Shown: positions 17,085 to 25,830 of the stretch, one piece after another
Position numbering within the stretch: the first letter of the stretch is position 1
Layout of the letters: each line of letters begins with the position of its first letter
NCBI RefSeq assembly: GCF_005876955.1
Contig: NZ_SSCL01000012.1
Coordinates: forward strand, 62,001 to 126,000
Direction: 5' to 3'
Source: Sinomonas gamaensis
GTDB lineage: Bacteria; Actinomycetota; Actinomycetes; Actinomycetales; Micrococcaceae
Length of the DNA: 64,000 nt
The notes under the pieces: model-generated
What the model was told of the DNA's origin: nothing
What the model saw: only the letters and a program-made list of their open reading frames with translations
Database searches by the model: none
Position numbers and translations under genes: made by a program

Positions 17085-17675
17085 GTGGACTACATCCCGT
17101 CAGACCGGGTCTACATCGAGGACGACCTCGGCCTCGACGCCCCATGGCTCGCCGCCCGCCTCCACGACGACCCAGCCCTTCTGTCCCTCAGCGACAACGA
17201 GCTCACCGTTGTGGACGTCATCCCCTCCGATCGGCCCGAGGCGCTCACCGTGTTCCTCGTCGACGTCGCCTCCGGTATCCGGCATGTAGCCGAGGTGAAG
17301 CTCGGCGACGCCGACCTCCACCAAGTCGTGCGTGTCCTCGAGTTCTGGGCCGACCGCCAGGCCGACCACCCCGACGCCGAGCACCAACCATCCGTCGTCG
17401 CCGAGCACATCACTCCCGAGGTGGCACGCGCGGTGCTCATGGCCCAGGAAGTCGTCCCGGTCGGAGCCTACGAGCTGCACGCGCTCCACGTGGGGGAGGC
17501 CGTTGCCCTCCACACCGAGCCTGTGGAACCTCCAGCCACCGCGGACACCGACTCCGACGAAGAGCTCGCGGCCCTGCTGGCCGACACACTCGAACGCCTC
17601 GACCCCCGGGGTCCCGAACACCACACCGCCCTGCGGCAGCGGATGATCGACCGGCTCAAGCGCGAATCCCCCTGA
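17085..17675 (+). CDS. Hypothetical protein, acidic, nuclease-like strand pattern
   Basis: 196 residues from GTG 17085; the open frame extends upstream to 16842 but the extension lacks protein character. The sequence is acidic with regular codon bias: DRVYIEDDLGLDAPWLAARL, VVDVIPSDRPEALTVFLVDV, RHVAEVKLGDADLHQVVRVL, EFWADRQ. The V-x-E-x-K core (VAEVKLG) followed by a helix is reminiscent of PD-(D/E)XK nucleases such as NucS, but only one short motif supports this. The C-terminal half is helical and Glu/Asp-rich. No operon partner. Function unknown. Confidence 0.6.
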   Translation: MDYIPSDRVYIEDDLGLDAPWLAARLHDDPALLSLSDNELTVVDVIPSDRPEALTVFLVDVASGIRHVAEVKLGDADLHQVVRVLEFWADRQADHPDAEHQPSVVAEHITPEVARAVLMAQEVVPVGAYELHALHVGEAVALHTEPVEPPATADTDSDEELAALLADTLERLDPRGPEHHTALRQRMIDRLKRESP

Positions 17676-17682
17676 ACAGCCA

Positions 17683-17716
17683 CGCCCCAATGTGACTGGA
17701 GGAGCCTCTTGGGGCG
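17683..17716. repeat. Inverted repeat after the hypothetical gene
   Basis: Perfect 8-bp arms CGCCCCAA and TTGGGGCG separated by 18 bases, starting 8 bases past the stop codon. Could be a weak bidirectional terminator between convergent genes. Confidence 0.4.
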
Positions 17717-17806
17717 AACCGGTTCGTCAGGAAGGACGCCCCATGCTCCGCGCGCTCACGGGTCTCTCGGAAGATCCGATGGCGAACAGCTGCCCGTACG
17801 GCCCGC

Positions 17807-18268
17807 TCACTCGAAGGAGCTTCTCCGCCGGTCGTTCAGCCGGCTGCTCCATAGATCGGGCACGGCCACCTTGAAGCGCCGACCGGTGACAGTTCTCGGG
17901 GCGAGGCGCACATAATGGGATTTGCTCCCGGGTTCCCACGGCTCAAGCCCGAGGGTGTCAACGGCCGATCGCTCCCCCTGGCTCTCGATCAAAGCCGCGG
18001 TGCCCTTGACCACGACGCTCCAGGCTTCTTCGTCACGGTCGTCGTATCCATCGATCTCGATTGCTGCCTCGGCCCCTTCCATCAGTTCCAGGAGCTTGGT
18101 ACCGGCACCGGTGCGGAAGGCGATGGTCCTACGCTCGACAATGAAGTTGATCGGGAAGATCTCGGGGTGCCCGTCAACGACGAGCGCCAGCCTGCCGGTG
18201 ACCGTGTTGGCCAGCAGCCTCCAGCATTCATCCAAGGCAAGTTCCCCGGTCTGCGGCGTTGCGTCCAT
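17807..18268 (-). CDS. Pyridoxamine 5'-phosphate oxidase-like flavin/F420-binding protein
   Basis: 153 residues with the split-barrel pattern of PNPOx-like proteins: ECWRLLANTVTGRLALVVDG, PEIFPINFIVE, IAFRTGAGTKLLEL, AIEIDGYDDRDEEAWSVVVKG and a closing GRRFKV strand. Family members bind FMN or F420 and act as small reductases or stress proteins; the exact cofactor is unclear. No RBS is visible before ATG 18268, but TACTAT (minus strand, 18282-18277) ends eight bases ahead of the A, so the message may be leaderless. Single-gene unit. Confidence 0.85.
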   Translation of the reverse strand: MDATPQTGELALDECWRLLANTVTGRLALVVDGHPEIFPINFIVERRTIAFRTGAGTKLLELMEGAEAAIEIDGYDDRDEEAWSVVVKGTAALIESQGERSAVDTLGLEPWEPGSKSHYVRLAPRTVTGRRFKVAVPDLWSSRLNDRRRSSFE

Positions 18269-18689
18269 GAGAACAAATAGTAGGCAGCATGGGCACGCCG
18301 CGATACTGGCTGACCGGCTTCTCCTTCCGCCCGACGGTATGGGTCGCTGGGTCTGCGTCTGTCAGCGAGAGTCCCAAGGACAGGCGCCTCCCCTGGAATG
18401 GGGGCTGTGTTGTGAACGGCGGTGCGTCCGTCGGTCGGTCCCGCAGCCTGAGGCCCTTGCTCGGGGAGGAAGGTCGGGCGCACCTCGGCGCATGGGCGGG
18501 ACCCGTTGCTGTAAGGGCCAAAGAGTGTTGGGCAGCCCAAGTACCTCCGCCAAGCGTCTCGCCCTCGGGTCGTCGCCAGTAGTGCCACAGGGCCCTGCAG
18601 TGGTGCTCGCAAGCTGAACCCGAGCTCACCGGTCGCGTCCCCTTCGGACTGACCGTCTGCCTTGACCTATCGAGGCCTGCGGCCCGAGA
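18269..18689. other. Intergenic region, no gene recognised
   Basis: 421 bases between the divergently transcribed PNPOx-like and DUF2254 genes. A short frame (18289-18582) exists but is Arg/Gly/Ser-rich with no RBS and no family resemblance. Apart from the probable promoter of the PNPOx gene I see nothing specific. Confidence 0.5.
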
Positions 18690-20003
18690 GTGTCCCATGT
18701 GAGGCGTGAGGCGGTCAAAGAGTACTTGGCCAGTGCCCTGTGGGCGATGCCAACCGCGGCCGTCCTCCTTGCGCTCATCGCGGGGGCGGTTCTGTCGGCG
18801 ATCCTGATTGACCCGACATCGCCTCTTGCAGCCCTCCTGTTCCAGGGAACCTCCGACGACGCTCGGAATCTCCTCATCAGCATTGCAAGCACAATGGTCA
18901 CAGTCATCGCCCTCGTGCTCGGGCTGACTGTTGTAGCCCTCCAGCTCGCGTCGACCCAGTTCAGCCCCCGGCTGCTGAGGAACTTCCTCCGCGACATTCC
19001 CAACCAGCTGACCCTGAGCGTCTTCGTCGCGACGTTCGCCTATAGCACGGCAGGGCTCTACACGGTGGGCATCGCGAGCGGCCAGCGCATCGAGAATTAC
19101 CCGCGCCTTGCCGTCAGCGGTGCGCTGCTGCTCCTCTTCGCGAGCATGGTCATGCTCGTCTTCTTCGTGCACCATCTCACGCATTCGATCCAGATAGACC
19201 AGGTCATGAAGAGCGTGGAGAAGGCGACCCTGAAGGTGCTCGAGAGCTCCTTCGTCGAGGGCGATCCACACGTGCGCCTGCCAGAACCGCCGCGGGGAGC
19301 CACTGCCTTGCCCGCTGCGAGGTCGGGGTATGTCCAAGCCGTACACGTTGATGCGCTGGTCGGAGTGCTCGAGGAGCTGGGCCTGAACGCCCGGATCGTT
19401 CCGATGGTCGGCCGCCACGTCGTCGCCGGGGCACCCCTCGCGTGGGTGTGGGGCAGCAAGGACGACGGCGAACGTCCCCTCGCGCCGGAGGCCGTGGCTG
19501 AGCTGCGCCGTGTGCTCTTGCGGAGCGTGCGTGTCGGCTATGAACGCACTCTCGAGCAGGATGTCGCCTTCGGCATTCGGCAGCTCGCCGATATCGCGTC
19601 GAAGGCGCTTTCACCGGCCGTCAACGACCCCTACACCGCGAATCAGGCGGTGGACCACTTGGCCTCTATCCTTTCTGCCCTTGTAGTGCGCCAGCACGGG
19701 TCCCACGCGGTGAAGGACGCGCAGGGAAAGGTGCGGCTTCATGTGCCCGCGCGGGATTTCGACTACCTTATGGAGCTCGCTCTGGGGCAGGTGCGTCGCT
19801 ATGGGGCGAGCGAACCACGTGTGGTCCGTGCCCTTCTCCGGGTGTGTCGCGATCTCGCCTGGTTCAGCGACGAGGTCCATCGCGCCGTCATCCGACGTTA
19901 CGTAGAGACACTCCTCGACGACGTCCAGCGCGTGATTCCCCAGACAGCAGACCGCGAGCCTCTGCTCGAGGAGGGAGGCACCGTGCTGGCTGCCCTCGCT
20001 TGA
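18690..20003 (+). CDS. DUF2254 family membrane protein
   Basis: 437 residues. Four hydrophobic segments in the first third (about 18-42, 65-92, 105-130, 140-165), including MVTVIALVLGLTVVALQLAS; then STQFSPRLLRNFLRD, the most conserved block of DUF2254. The cytoplasmic part contains VAFGIRQLADIASKALSPAVNDPYTA in two overlapping blocks, another family hallmark. DUF2254 proteins are common, unpaired predicted membrane proteins without an assigned function, sometimes suggested to be channel-like. GTG 18690 is the start; the RBS is weak. Confidence 0.88.
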   Translation: MSHVRREAVKEYLASALWAMPTAAVLLALIAGAVLSAILIDPTSPLAALLFQGTSDDARNLLISIASTMVTVIALVLGLTVVALQLASTQFSPRLLRNFLRDIPNQLTLSVFVATFAYSTAGLYTVGIASGQRIENYPRLAVSGALLLLFASMVMLVFFVHHLTHSIQIDQVMKSVEKATLKVLESSFVEGDPHVRLPEPPRGATALPAARSGYVQAVHVDALVGVLEELGLNARIVPMVGRHVVAGAPLAWVWGSKDDGERPLAPEAVAELRRVLLRSVRVGYERTLEQDVAFGIRQLADIASKALSPAVNDPYTANQAVDHLASILSALVVRQHGSHAVKDAQGKVRLHVPARDFDYLMELALGQVRRYGASEPRVVRALLRVCRDLAWFSDEVHRAVIRRYVETLLDDVQRVIPQTADREPLLEEGGTVLAALA

Positions 20004-20034
20004 CTGCCCACAAGCAAGCCCCGGGTCAGAGGAA

Positions 20035-21501
20035 TCATTGGGGTCGCGTGAATAGCTTCTCGGGATGGGTCGGTTCGTCAGGGTCGACCTGCACCAGCAC
20101 CTCGTCGCCGGCGGCCAGGACGGTTGAAGGGTGCACTTGAATGGATCTGCCGTTGCGGAGGATGAAGCTGATCCAAATGTCGTCGCCGAGCCCGAGGTCA
20201 CGTATCGCTCTCCCGTCGGCCTGCGCTCCTGAAGCGACCCGGTAGCGTTCTAGGCCCTGCGGAGGCTCCGTGAACCGCAGTCCCAAGCCCCATGGCGTGG
20301 GTTCGACTGTGTGCATCGGGATTCTGCAGCGGGCGGCCACCCAGGGGACAAGGCCCCCTTGGACCAGGACCGAGAAGGCCACGACGATGAAGATGACGTC
20401 GTAGATGCGCGTGGTCCCGGGCATGCCCGAGCTGAAGACGAAGGTCCCCAGGAGGATGGGCACGGCTCCCTTGAGCCCAGCCCACAGCACGAATGCTCGT
20501 TCCCCAGGCCTGAGCTTGACCGGTATCAGAGCAAGCCCAACGAGCACCGGGCGGATGACGAGGGTGAGGGCAATCGCCATCCCGAGTCCGATCAGCCACG
20601 CGTTGCGGTCGGGCAGCGTTCCCAAGTTGACGGTGAGCCCGAGGAGGACGAAGACCACGATCTCTGCGATGCTCGAGAGGGACGCGTGGAAGCGCCTGAT
20701 GTCGCCCTTGTAGGGAGCCGCCTCGTCGCCGATCATGATCCCGGCGATGAAGACGGCGAGGAATCCCGAGCCGTGGGCGACCGTGGCGATGCCGTAGAGC
20801 GCGAGGGCCCCGGCCAAGGTGCGCAGGGCGTACAGTCCCTCGTTGGGCAACTGGACCCGGCGCATGAAGACCAGCAGCAGCCGGCCGCCGCTGATCCCGA
20901 CGGCGCCGCCGACGGCCATCTGAAGGGCGAAGTTGGCGATCGCCCCGCCCACGTCGATTCCGCCGGCGCCGCTGGTGGCGGCCAGGATGCTGACCATGAG
21001 GGCAATGCCCACGGGGTCGTTGGCGCCTGACTCGCCTTCGAGGATGACTCCGGTGCGGCCCGTGACCTCACGACGGCCGAGCACCGAGAACACCACGGCC
21101 GGGTCGGTCGGCGACAGCGCAGTCCCGATCACCAGGGATGCGGACCAGTCGAGTCCGAACAGCCAGTGCGCGGCCGCAGCGAGCCCGCCCGCGGTCGCGA
21201 AGGTCCCCACGACCCCGATCCACACGATCGGGAAGGCCGAGGAGCGGAACCGCGCCCACCCGATGTGCATCCCCCCGTCGAAGAGCACCACCGCCAGGGC
21301 GACGGTCACCACCCGCTGGACCGCCGTAGTGGAAACCTGCCCGAGCGAGGGGAACACATACGAGGCCGCAGCGGCGCACACGAGGAAGAGCACCGGGGCG
21401 GGGATGAGCAGCCGCGCGCTGATGCGATTCGAAAGCACCGCGGCGAGGGCCGCGAGGGCCACCACCAGGATCACCAGCCCGAACGGGCCAACATCCTCCA
21501 A
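20035..21501 (-). CDS. CPA1-type potassium(sodium)/proton antiporter with RCK_C domain (NhaP2/CvrA-like)
   Basis: 488 residues. About 12 membrane helices, with VVLFDGGMHIGW, the ion-site block TALSPTDPAVVFSVL and EGESGANDPVGIALM, where the ND pair is the conserved transport motif. The last ~75 residues form a TrkA-C/RCK_C domain (GRAIRDLGLGDDIWISFILR, AAGDEVLVQVDPDE). This matches K+/H+ antiporter NhaP2 (CvrA), which exports K+ or Na+ for protons. The gene faces the HD gene across 196 bases that contain a probable IclR operator. Confidence 0.92.
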   Translation of the reverse strand: MEDVGPFGLVILVVALAALAAVLSNRISARLLIPAPVLFLVCAAAASYVFPSLGQVSTTAVQRVVTVALAVVLFDGGMHIGWARFRSSAFPIVWIGVVGTFATAGGLAAAAHWLFGLDWSASLVIGTALSPTDPAVVFSVLGRREVTGRTGVILEGESGANDPVGIALMVSILAATSGAGGIDVGGAIANFALQMAVGGAVGISGGRLLLVFMRRVQLPNEGLYALRTLAGALALYGIATVAHGSGFLAVFIAGIMIGDEAAPYKGDIRRFHASLSSIAEIVVFVLLGLTVNLGTLPDRNAWLIGLGMAIALTLVIRPVLVGLALIPVKLRPGERAFVLWAGLKGAVPILLGTFVFSSGMPGTTRIYDVIFIVVAFSVLVQGGLVPWVAARCRIPMHTVEPTPWGLGLRFTEPPQGLERYRVASGAQADGRAIRDLGLGDDIWISFILRNGRSIQVHPSTVLAAGDEVLVQVDPDEPTHPEKLFTRPQ

Positions 21502-21637
21502 TTCCGGGCCTCCTTCTCAGCGCCCCATGCTCGACCAGTGCGCAGGCGATTGCATGGAATCCGCTAACAGCCAACCGTACGCCGGGACCTTGCCGCCGTG
21601 CGCGACGCCGATCTCCCGCTGGTGCCGGAAGCTCTGT

Positions 21638-21654
21638 CTTCCGCTGGATGGAAG
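21638..21654. promoter_or_regulatory. Candidate IclR operator, copy 1
   Basis: 17-bp inverted repeat CTTCCGCTGGATGGAAG, 43 bases before the HD-gene start. It agrees in 14 of 17 positions with the palindrome at 23227-23243, also at equal symmetry. The pair brackets the IclR gene. Confidence 0.6.
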
Positions 21655-21697
21655 CCGGCTCTGGCGCCCGGGGCTGCCGCCCCGTTCCACTTGACCT

Positions 21698-22396
21698 GTG
21701 TCCTCCAAGCTGTCCCCCGCCGCCAACTGCCTCGGCCGCGACCTCGCCTCCCACGTCCCGTCCGAAGCCGAGGGCGTCCTGTCCCTCGGCGAGGAACTCG
21801 GAGGCGAGCTCGCGCGGATCTGGCCTCTGGCAGTCCGGCACCTGAGGGTCCGCAGCAACGATGCCCATACCCTGTACGCCGTGGCGATTGCCCGGTCACT
21901 GCTCGCTGCGCACCCTGAGGCGGATGCCAGCGTGGTGCTTCCCGCGATCATGCTGCATGACGTGGGATGGTCGGAAGTGCCTCCGGACGAAGTGCTCGAG
22001 GCGATAGCCCCCGGCGGAGGCCGCCCGGACCTCGTCCTCCTCCACGAGAAGGAAGGAGCCAGGCTGGCCTCGGGGATTCTGTCCGCGGCGGGCATCGGTG
22101 GAGAGCGCGCGGCGAGGATCCTGGAGATCATCGACGGCCACGACTCGAGGCACGAGGCGCTCTCGATCGAGGATGCGATCGTCAAGGACGCGGACAAGAC
22201 GTGGCGCCTCACTCCCCACGGGCTCGACACGGTCATGGACTGGTTCGGCCTGGACCGCGCCGCCGCCCTGCGGCTGTGCAGCTCTCGCGTCCACGCGCAC
22301 CTGTTCACCGACGCCGCCAAGGCCCTCGCCCGCGGGCTCGCAGCGATCGAGTCGGCGAACCTCTGGGACGAGCGCAGAGCACTAGAGTTGCCCTGA
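21698..22396 (+). CDS. HD-domain phosphohydrolase, CreD-like paralogue 1
   Basis: 232 residues from GTG 21698. HD fold: HTLYAVAIARSLL, IMLHDVGWSEV with the metal-binding HD pair (His87-Asp88), then IIDGHDSRHEALSIEDAIV and DADKTWR. The second gene of this type at 30124-30837 shares the same blocks (LLHDTGW, IIDGHDTRH, EDALVRDADRLWR). In C. glutamicum CreD is the phosphohydrolase that removes the protecting phosphate after the P450 step in 4-cresol catabolism. This copy is transcribed with the IclR regulator (31-base gap), apart from the main operon, so it may act on another aryl phosphate or serve signalling. Assignment by context and similarity only. Confidence 0.8.
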   Translation: MSSKLSPAANCLGRDLASHVPSEAEGVLSLGEELGGELARIWPLAVRHLRVRSNDAHTLYAVAIARSLLAAHPEADASVVLPAIMLHDVGWSEVPPDEVLEAIAPGGGRPDLVLLHEKEGARLASGILSAAGIGGERAARILEIIDGHDSRHEALSIEDAIVKDADKTWRLTPHGLDTVMDWFGLDRAAALRLCSSRVHAHLFTDAAKALARGLAAIESANLWDERRALELP

Positions 22397-22427
22397 CCGG
22401 GTCCGCATCGTGGCATGAGGAGGCAGT

Positions 22428-23219
22428 ATGGCGGGCGGGAGCAGCGAGCCGGGCCGCAGCGTCGCCTCCAAGCTGCTCGCGCTCCTGTTCGCGTTCGAAT
22501 CCGGCCGGCGGTCGATGAGCCTCACTGAGCTCGCCGAAGCCGCCCAATTGCCGCTGACCACCACGCACCGGCTCGTCGGCGAGCTCGTCGAGTCGGGGGC
22601 CCTCGCGCGCGATCCGCAGGGCCGCATCCAGCTCGGAATCCGACTCTGGGAGCTGGGGCAGAACGCCGGCCGGGCCCTGCGGGACACGGCCAGGCCCTAC
22701 CTCCAGGATCTCTTCTCGCTCACCGGGGAGACCGCGCACCTCGCGATCCGCGAGGGCCACGAGGTCCTGTACATCGACCGCATCTACGGCACCAAGCGGG
22801 TGCCGCGCGCCTCCCGGGTAGGCGGCAGGCTGCCCATGCACGCCACCGCTGTGGGCAAGGTGATTCTCGCCTTCGAGGAGGACTGGGTCCGCGAGGCCTA
22901 CTTCAACCGCCACCTAGAGCAGCCCACCGCGTACACCCATGTGAACGCGGCCCGGCTCGCCGAAGAGCTCGTTCAGATCCGGGAGCAGGGCTATGCGACG
23001 ACGGCGGAGGAAGTGCGCCTTGGCTCGGCGTCGGTCGCCGTCCCTGTTTTCCACACGGGCCGGATCGGTGCAGGCCTGGGTCTCGTGGTGCTCTCCTCTC
23101 AAGCGGGCACGATGCTCCGCTATCTGCCCACCCTTCGCGGTATTTCGGCGCAGATCGAGCGGGCGACGGCGCACATCCCCTTGGAGACGCTGCGCGCCAA
23201 TGCCGGGCTTGGCCGATAG
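22428..23219 (+). CDS. IclR family transcriptional regulator
   Basis: 263 residues. Winged helix N-terminus (about 12-75): ASKLLALLFAFESGRRSMSL, TELAEAAQLPLTTTHRLVGEL, then the wing. The C-terminal effector domain follows (about 90-255): HLAIREGHEVLYIDRIYG, LPMHATAVGKVILAF and the EEVRLGSASVAVPVF block. IclR proteins respond to aromatic or small organic acids. It lies between two copies of a 17-bp palindrome and directly before the P450 operon, making it the likely controller of alkylphenol catabolism. Whether it represses or activates cannot be read from the sequence. Confidence 0.92.
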   Translation: MAGGSSEPGRSVASKLLALLFAFESGRRSMSLTELAEAAQLPLTTTHRLVGELVESGALARDPQGRIQLGIRLWELGQNAGRALRDTARPYLQDLFSLTGETAHLAIREGHEVLYIDRIYGTKRVPRASRVGGRLPMHATAVGKVILAFEEDWVREAYFNRHLEQPTAYTHVNAARLAEELVQIREQGYATTAEEVRLGSASVAVPVFHTGRIGAGLGLVVLSSQAGTMLRYLPTLRGISAQIERATAHIPLETLRANAGLGR

Positions 23220-23226
23220 CAATCCA

Positions 23227-23243
23227 CTTCCACTGAGTGGAAG
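23227..23243. promoter_or_regulatory. Candidate IclR operator, copy 2, before the P450 operon
   Basis: CTTCCACTGAGTGGAAG, perfect 8-bp arms around one central G, starting 7 bases after the IclR stop and 102 bases before the P450 start. Nearly the same as the site at 21638-21654. Confidence 0.65.
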
Positions 23244-23344
23244 GAGGGACAGAGCTTCCGCGCGTGATTCCGGCCACACTGGAGCAGATGCACCGGCAGG
23301 ACCACCGAGCCGCTGCCACAGGTCACGGAACCATAGGAGAACTG

Positions 23345-24661
23345 ATGTCACTGTCGACTCAGGGAACGGGATGCCCCTTCGGCTTCGGAGCGGAATCGTC
23401 GATGGCCACGGGAACGGCTCCCGCTGACGTGTCTTCCCCAGACCGCGCCCACCACGGCTACGAGCCGTTCCAGATGAAGGACCCTTTCCCGGCTTACGCC
23501 CGCCTCCGGGCCGAGGAGCCGGTCATGTACGACGAGCGGATCGACTACTACGTTGTGACGCGCTACGACGACATCAAAGCCGTCTTCGAGGACTGGGAGA
23601 CCTTCTCCTCCGAGAACGCCCAGGCGCCGGTCCGCAAGCGCGGTCCGCAAGCCACGCAGATCATGAACGAGGGCGGTTTCACCGCCTATTCGGGCCTCTC
23701 CGCCCGAATCCCCCCGGAGCACACGCGCATCCGCGGGATCGTCCAAAAGGCCTTCACGCCGCGGCGCTACAAGGCCCTCGAGCCCTTCATCCGCGCGAAC
23801 GTCGCGCAGCGGCTCGACGCGATGCTCGCCCGGGACACAGGGCACGGGGAGATCGTCCGGGATCTCGCCTACGAGGTTCCTACCATCACGATCCTCACGC
23901 TCATCGGCGAAGACCTCGCCCGGATCGACGACTACAAGCGCTGGTCCGACTCGCGCGCCGCCATGACGTGGGGCGATCTGGGCGACGAGGAGCAGATCCC
24001 CCACGCCCATAACTTGGTCGATTACTGGCAGGCGTGCCTCGCCTTGGTCGAGAAGGCGCACCGGGAAGGCGGCGACAACCTCGTCGCTGATCTTGTGAAG
24101 GCCCAGCAGGATGGCGCCGAGATCTCCGACCACGAGATCGCCTCGGTGGCCTACAGCCTCCTGTTCGCGGGCCACGAGACCACGACGACACTGATCTCCA
24201 ACGCGCTGCGCCTCCTGGCCGCAGACCCGGCAACCTGGGCCAAGCTCGTCGAGGACCCGAAGAGGATTCCCGGTGCGATCGACGAGGTGCTCCGCTACTC
24301 CGGCTCGATCGTGGCCTGGCGGCGCAAGGCCCTCAAGGACGCCGAGATCGGCGGCGTAAAGATCCCGGCAGGAGCAGGCATCCTGCTCGTCATGGGCTCC
24401 GCCAACCGTGACGAGAGCAAGTTCGAGGAGCCGGAGGTCTTCGACATCGCCCGCCCGAACGCCCGCGAGCACCTCTCGTTCGGCTTCGGAATCCACTACT
24501 GCCTCGGCAACATGCTCGCCAAGCTCCAGACGAAGATCGCCCTCGAGGAGGCCACGTCGAAGCTGCCCCACCTGAGGGTGGACGACCCCGAGAGCATCGA
24601 ATTCCGAGAGAACCTCTCCTTCCGCGTCCCCATCGCGGTTCCCGTCAGCTGGACCGAGTGA
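23345..24661 (+). CDS. creJ: Cytochrome P450, CreJ-like (phosphorylated alkylphenol hydroxylase)
   Basis: 438 residues from ATG 23345, RBS AGGAGA. All P450 signatures are present: I-helix LLFAGHETTTT (about 273-283), ExxR as EVLR (313-316), and heme loop FGFGIHYCLG (379-388) with Cys386 as thiolate ligand. No membrane anchor, so a soluble bacterial class I P450 that takes electrons from a ferredoxin; ferredoxin and reductase genes lie 4 kb downstream in the same operon. In C. glutamicum CreJ oxidises the methyl group of aryl-phosphate-protected 4-cresol. Substrate is inferred from the operon. First gene of the unit; its stop overlaps the next GTG by four bases. Confidence 0.88.
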   Translation: MSLSTQGTGCPFGFGAESSMATGTAPADVSSPDRAHHGYEPFQMKDPFPAYARLRAEEPVMYDERIDYYVVTRYDDIKAVFEDWETFSSENAQAPVRKRGPQATQIMNEGGFTAYSGLSARIPPEHTRIRGIVQKAFTPRRYKALEPFIRANVAQRLDAMLARDTGHGEIVRDLAYEVPTITILTLIGEDLARIDDYKRWSDSRAAMTWGDLGDEEQIPHAHNLVDYWQACLALVEKAHREGGDNLVADLVKAQQDGAEISDHEIASVAYSLLFAGHETTTTLISNALRLLAADPATWAKLVEDPKRIPGAIDEVLRYSGSIVAWRRKALKDAEIGGVKIPAGAGILLVMGSANRDESKFEEPEVFDIARPNAREHLSFGFGIHYCLGNMLAKLQTKIALEEATSKLPHLRVDDPESIEFRENLSFRVPIAVPVSWTE

Positions 24662-25776
24662 GCGAAGAAACCGTGGAGACCAACACCATGCAGGACACGC
24701 AGTACATCCAGTTCTTCGACGGGGGCACCGAGCCCACACTCGCCGCCCTCGGCGGCAAGGGGGCCTCCCTCGTGACGATGACCGCCGCGGGCATGCCGGT
24801 CCCGCCCGGCTTCGTCATCACGACGGCGCAGTTCGACGTGTTCATGGCCGAATCCGGGATCACGGGCCGAGTCCACGCGCTCCTGGCCGGGCTCAACCCA
24901 GACGACGTCGCCGAGGTCGACGCAGTCTCCGCCGCGATCCGCGCCGACATCGAGTCGTGCCCGGTCCCGGCCGACGCGCGGGCCCAGACGCTGACCGCTT
25001 ACGCGGCCCTCCAGTCCCGCTTCGACGAGCCGGTCCCGGTGGCCGTGCGCTCGAGCGCGACGGCGGAGGACCTCCCCGACGCCTCGTTCGCAGGCCAGCA
25101 GGACACATACCTGTGGCTCGAGGGCTTCGACGCCGTGGGCGAGCACATCCGCAAGTGCTGGGCCTCGCTCTACACCTCCCGCGCCATCACGTACCGCCTC
25201 AAGAACAACATCCCGGACGAGGGCCTCTCGATGGCCGTCGTGGTGCAGAAGATGGTCAACGCGAAGGCCTCGGGCGTCGCCATGACGCTCAACCCGGCCA
25301 ACGGGGACCGCTCCAAGATCACGATCGACGCGAGCTACGGCGTGGGCGAGATGGTCGTCTCCGGCCAGGTCACCCCGGACAACATCGTCCTGGACAAGGT
25401 CACCTTGGCCCTGGTCGCGGAGCACCTCGGGGACAAGCAAGCCGAACTGGTCCCCGATCCTGCCACGCGCCGGCTCGTGGAGCGCGAGGTCGACGCCGAT
25501 CGCCGCGCCCGCCGCTGCCTCACCGACGCGCAGCTCACCGCCGTCGCGATGCTCGCCAAGCGAGCCGAGAAGCACTACAAGTGCCCCCAGGACATCGAGT
25601 GGGCCCTCGACGCGGACCTGCCCGAGGACGAGAACCTCCTGCTCCTGCAGGCACGCCCAGAGACGGTCCACTCGGCCAAGCCCAAGGCGACACCTCAGCC
25701 AGCGGCGAGCACGCCGACGGCGGGCGGCGCCGCGACGCCTGGCTTCAGCTGGGGCTCCATCAAGCTCACTGCCTAG
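24658..25776 (+). CDS. PEP-synthase N-terminal-like ATP-binding subunit of a phenol kinase (CreI/CreH pair, PpsB-like)
   Basis: 372 residues; only the ATP-grasp half of PEP synthase/PPDK is present. Recognisable blocks: LGGKGASLVTMTAAGMPVPP, VRSSATAEDLPDASFAGQQD, VVVQKMVNAKASGVAMTLNP and DIEWALD near the end, LLLLQARPETV. The mobile phospho-His domain and the PEP-binding barrel are absent and lie on the next gene in altered form. This two-gene split is known for phenylphosphate synthase of Thauera (PpsA/PpsB) and the 4-cresol kinase CreH/CreI of C. glutamicum. The protein should use ATP to phosphorylate the His of its partner. Starts at GTG 24658, overlapping the P450 stop. Confidence 0.85.
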   Translation: MSEETVETNTMQDTQYIQFFDGGTEPTLAALGGKGASLVTMTAAGMPVPPGFVITTAQFDVFMAESGITGRVHALLAGLNPDDVAEVDAVSAAIRADIESCPVPADARAQTLTAYAALQSRFDEPVPVAVRSSATAEDLPDASFAGQQDTYLWLEGFDAVGEHIRKCWASLYTSRAITYRLKNNIPDEGLSMAVVVQKMVNAKASGVAMTLNPANGDRSKITIDASYGVGEMVVSGQVTPDNIVLDKVTLALVAEHLGDKQAELVPDPATRRLVEREVDADRRARRCLTDAQLTAVAMLAKRAEKHYKCPQDIEWALDADLPEDENLLLLQARPETVHSAKPKATPQPAASTPTAGGAATPGFSWGSIKLTA

Positions 25777-25830
25777 CCCACCACCCCTCAGAAGCACGAA
25801 GAGAAACACGAACAGAAAAAGGACACGCCA

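Noticed and set aside
18289-18582. A 97-codon plus-strand frame in the gap before DUF2254
   Set aside because: No RBS, irregular composition and no resemblance to a family.
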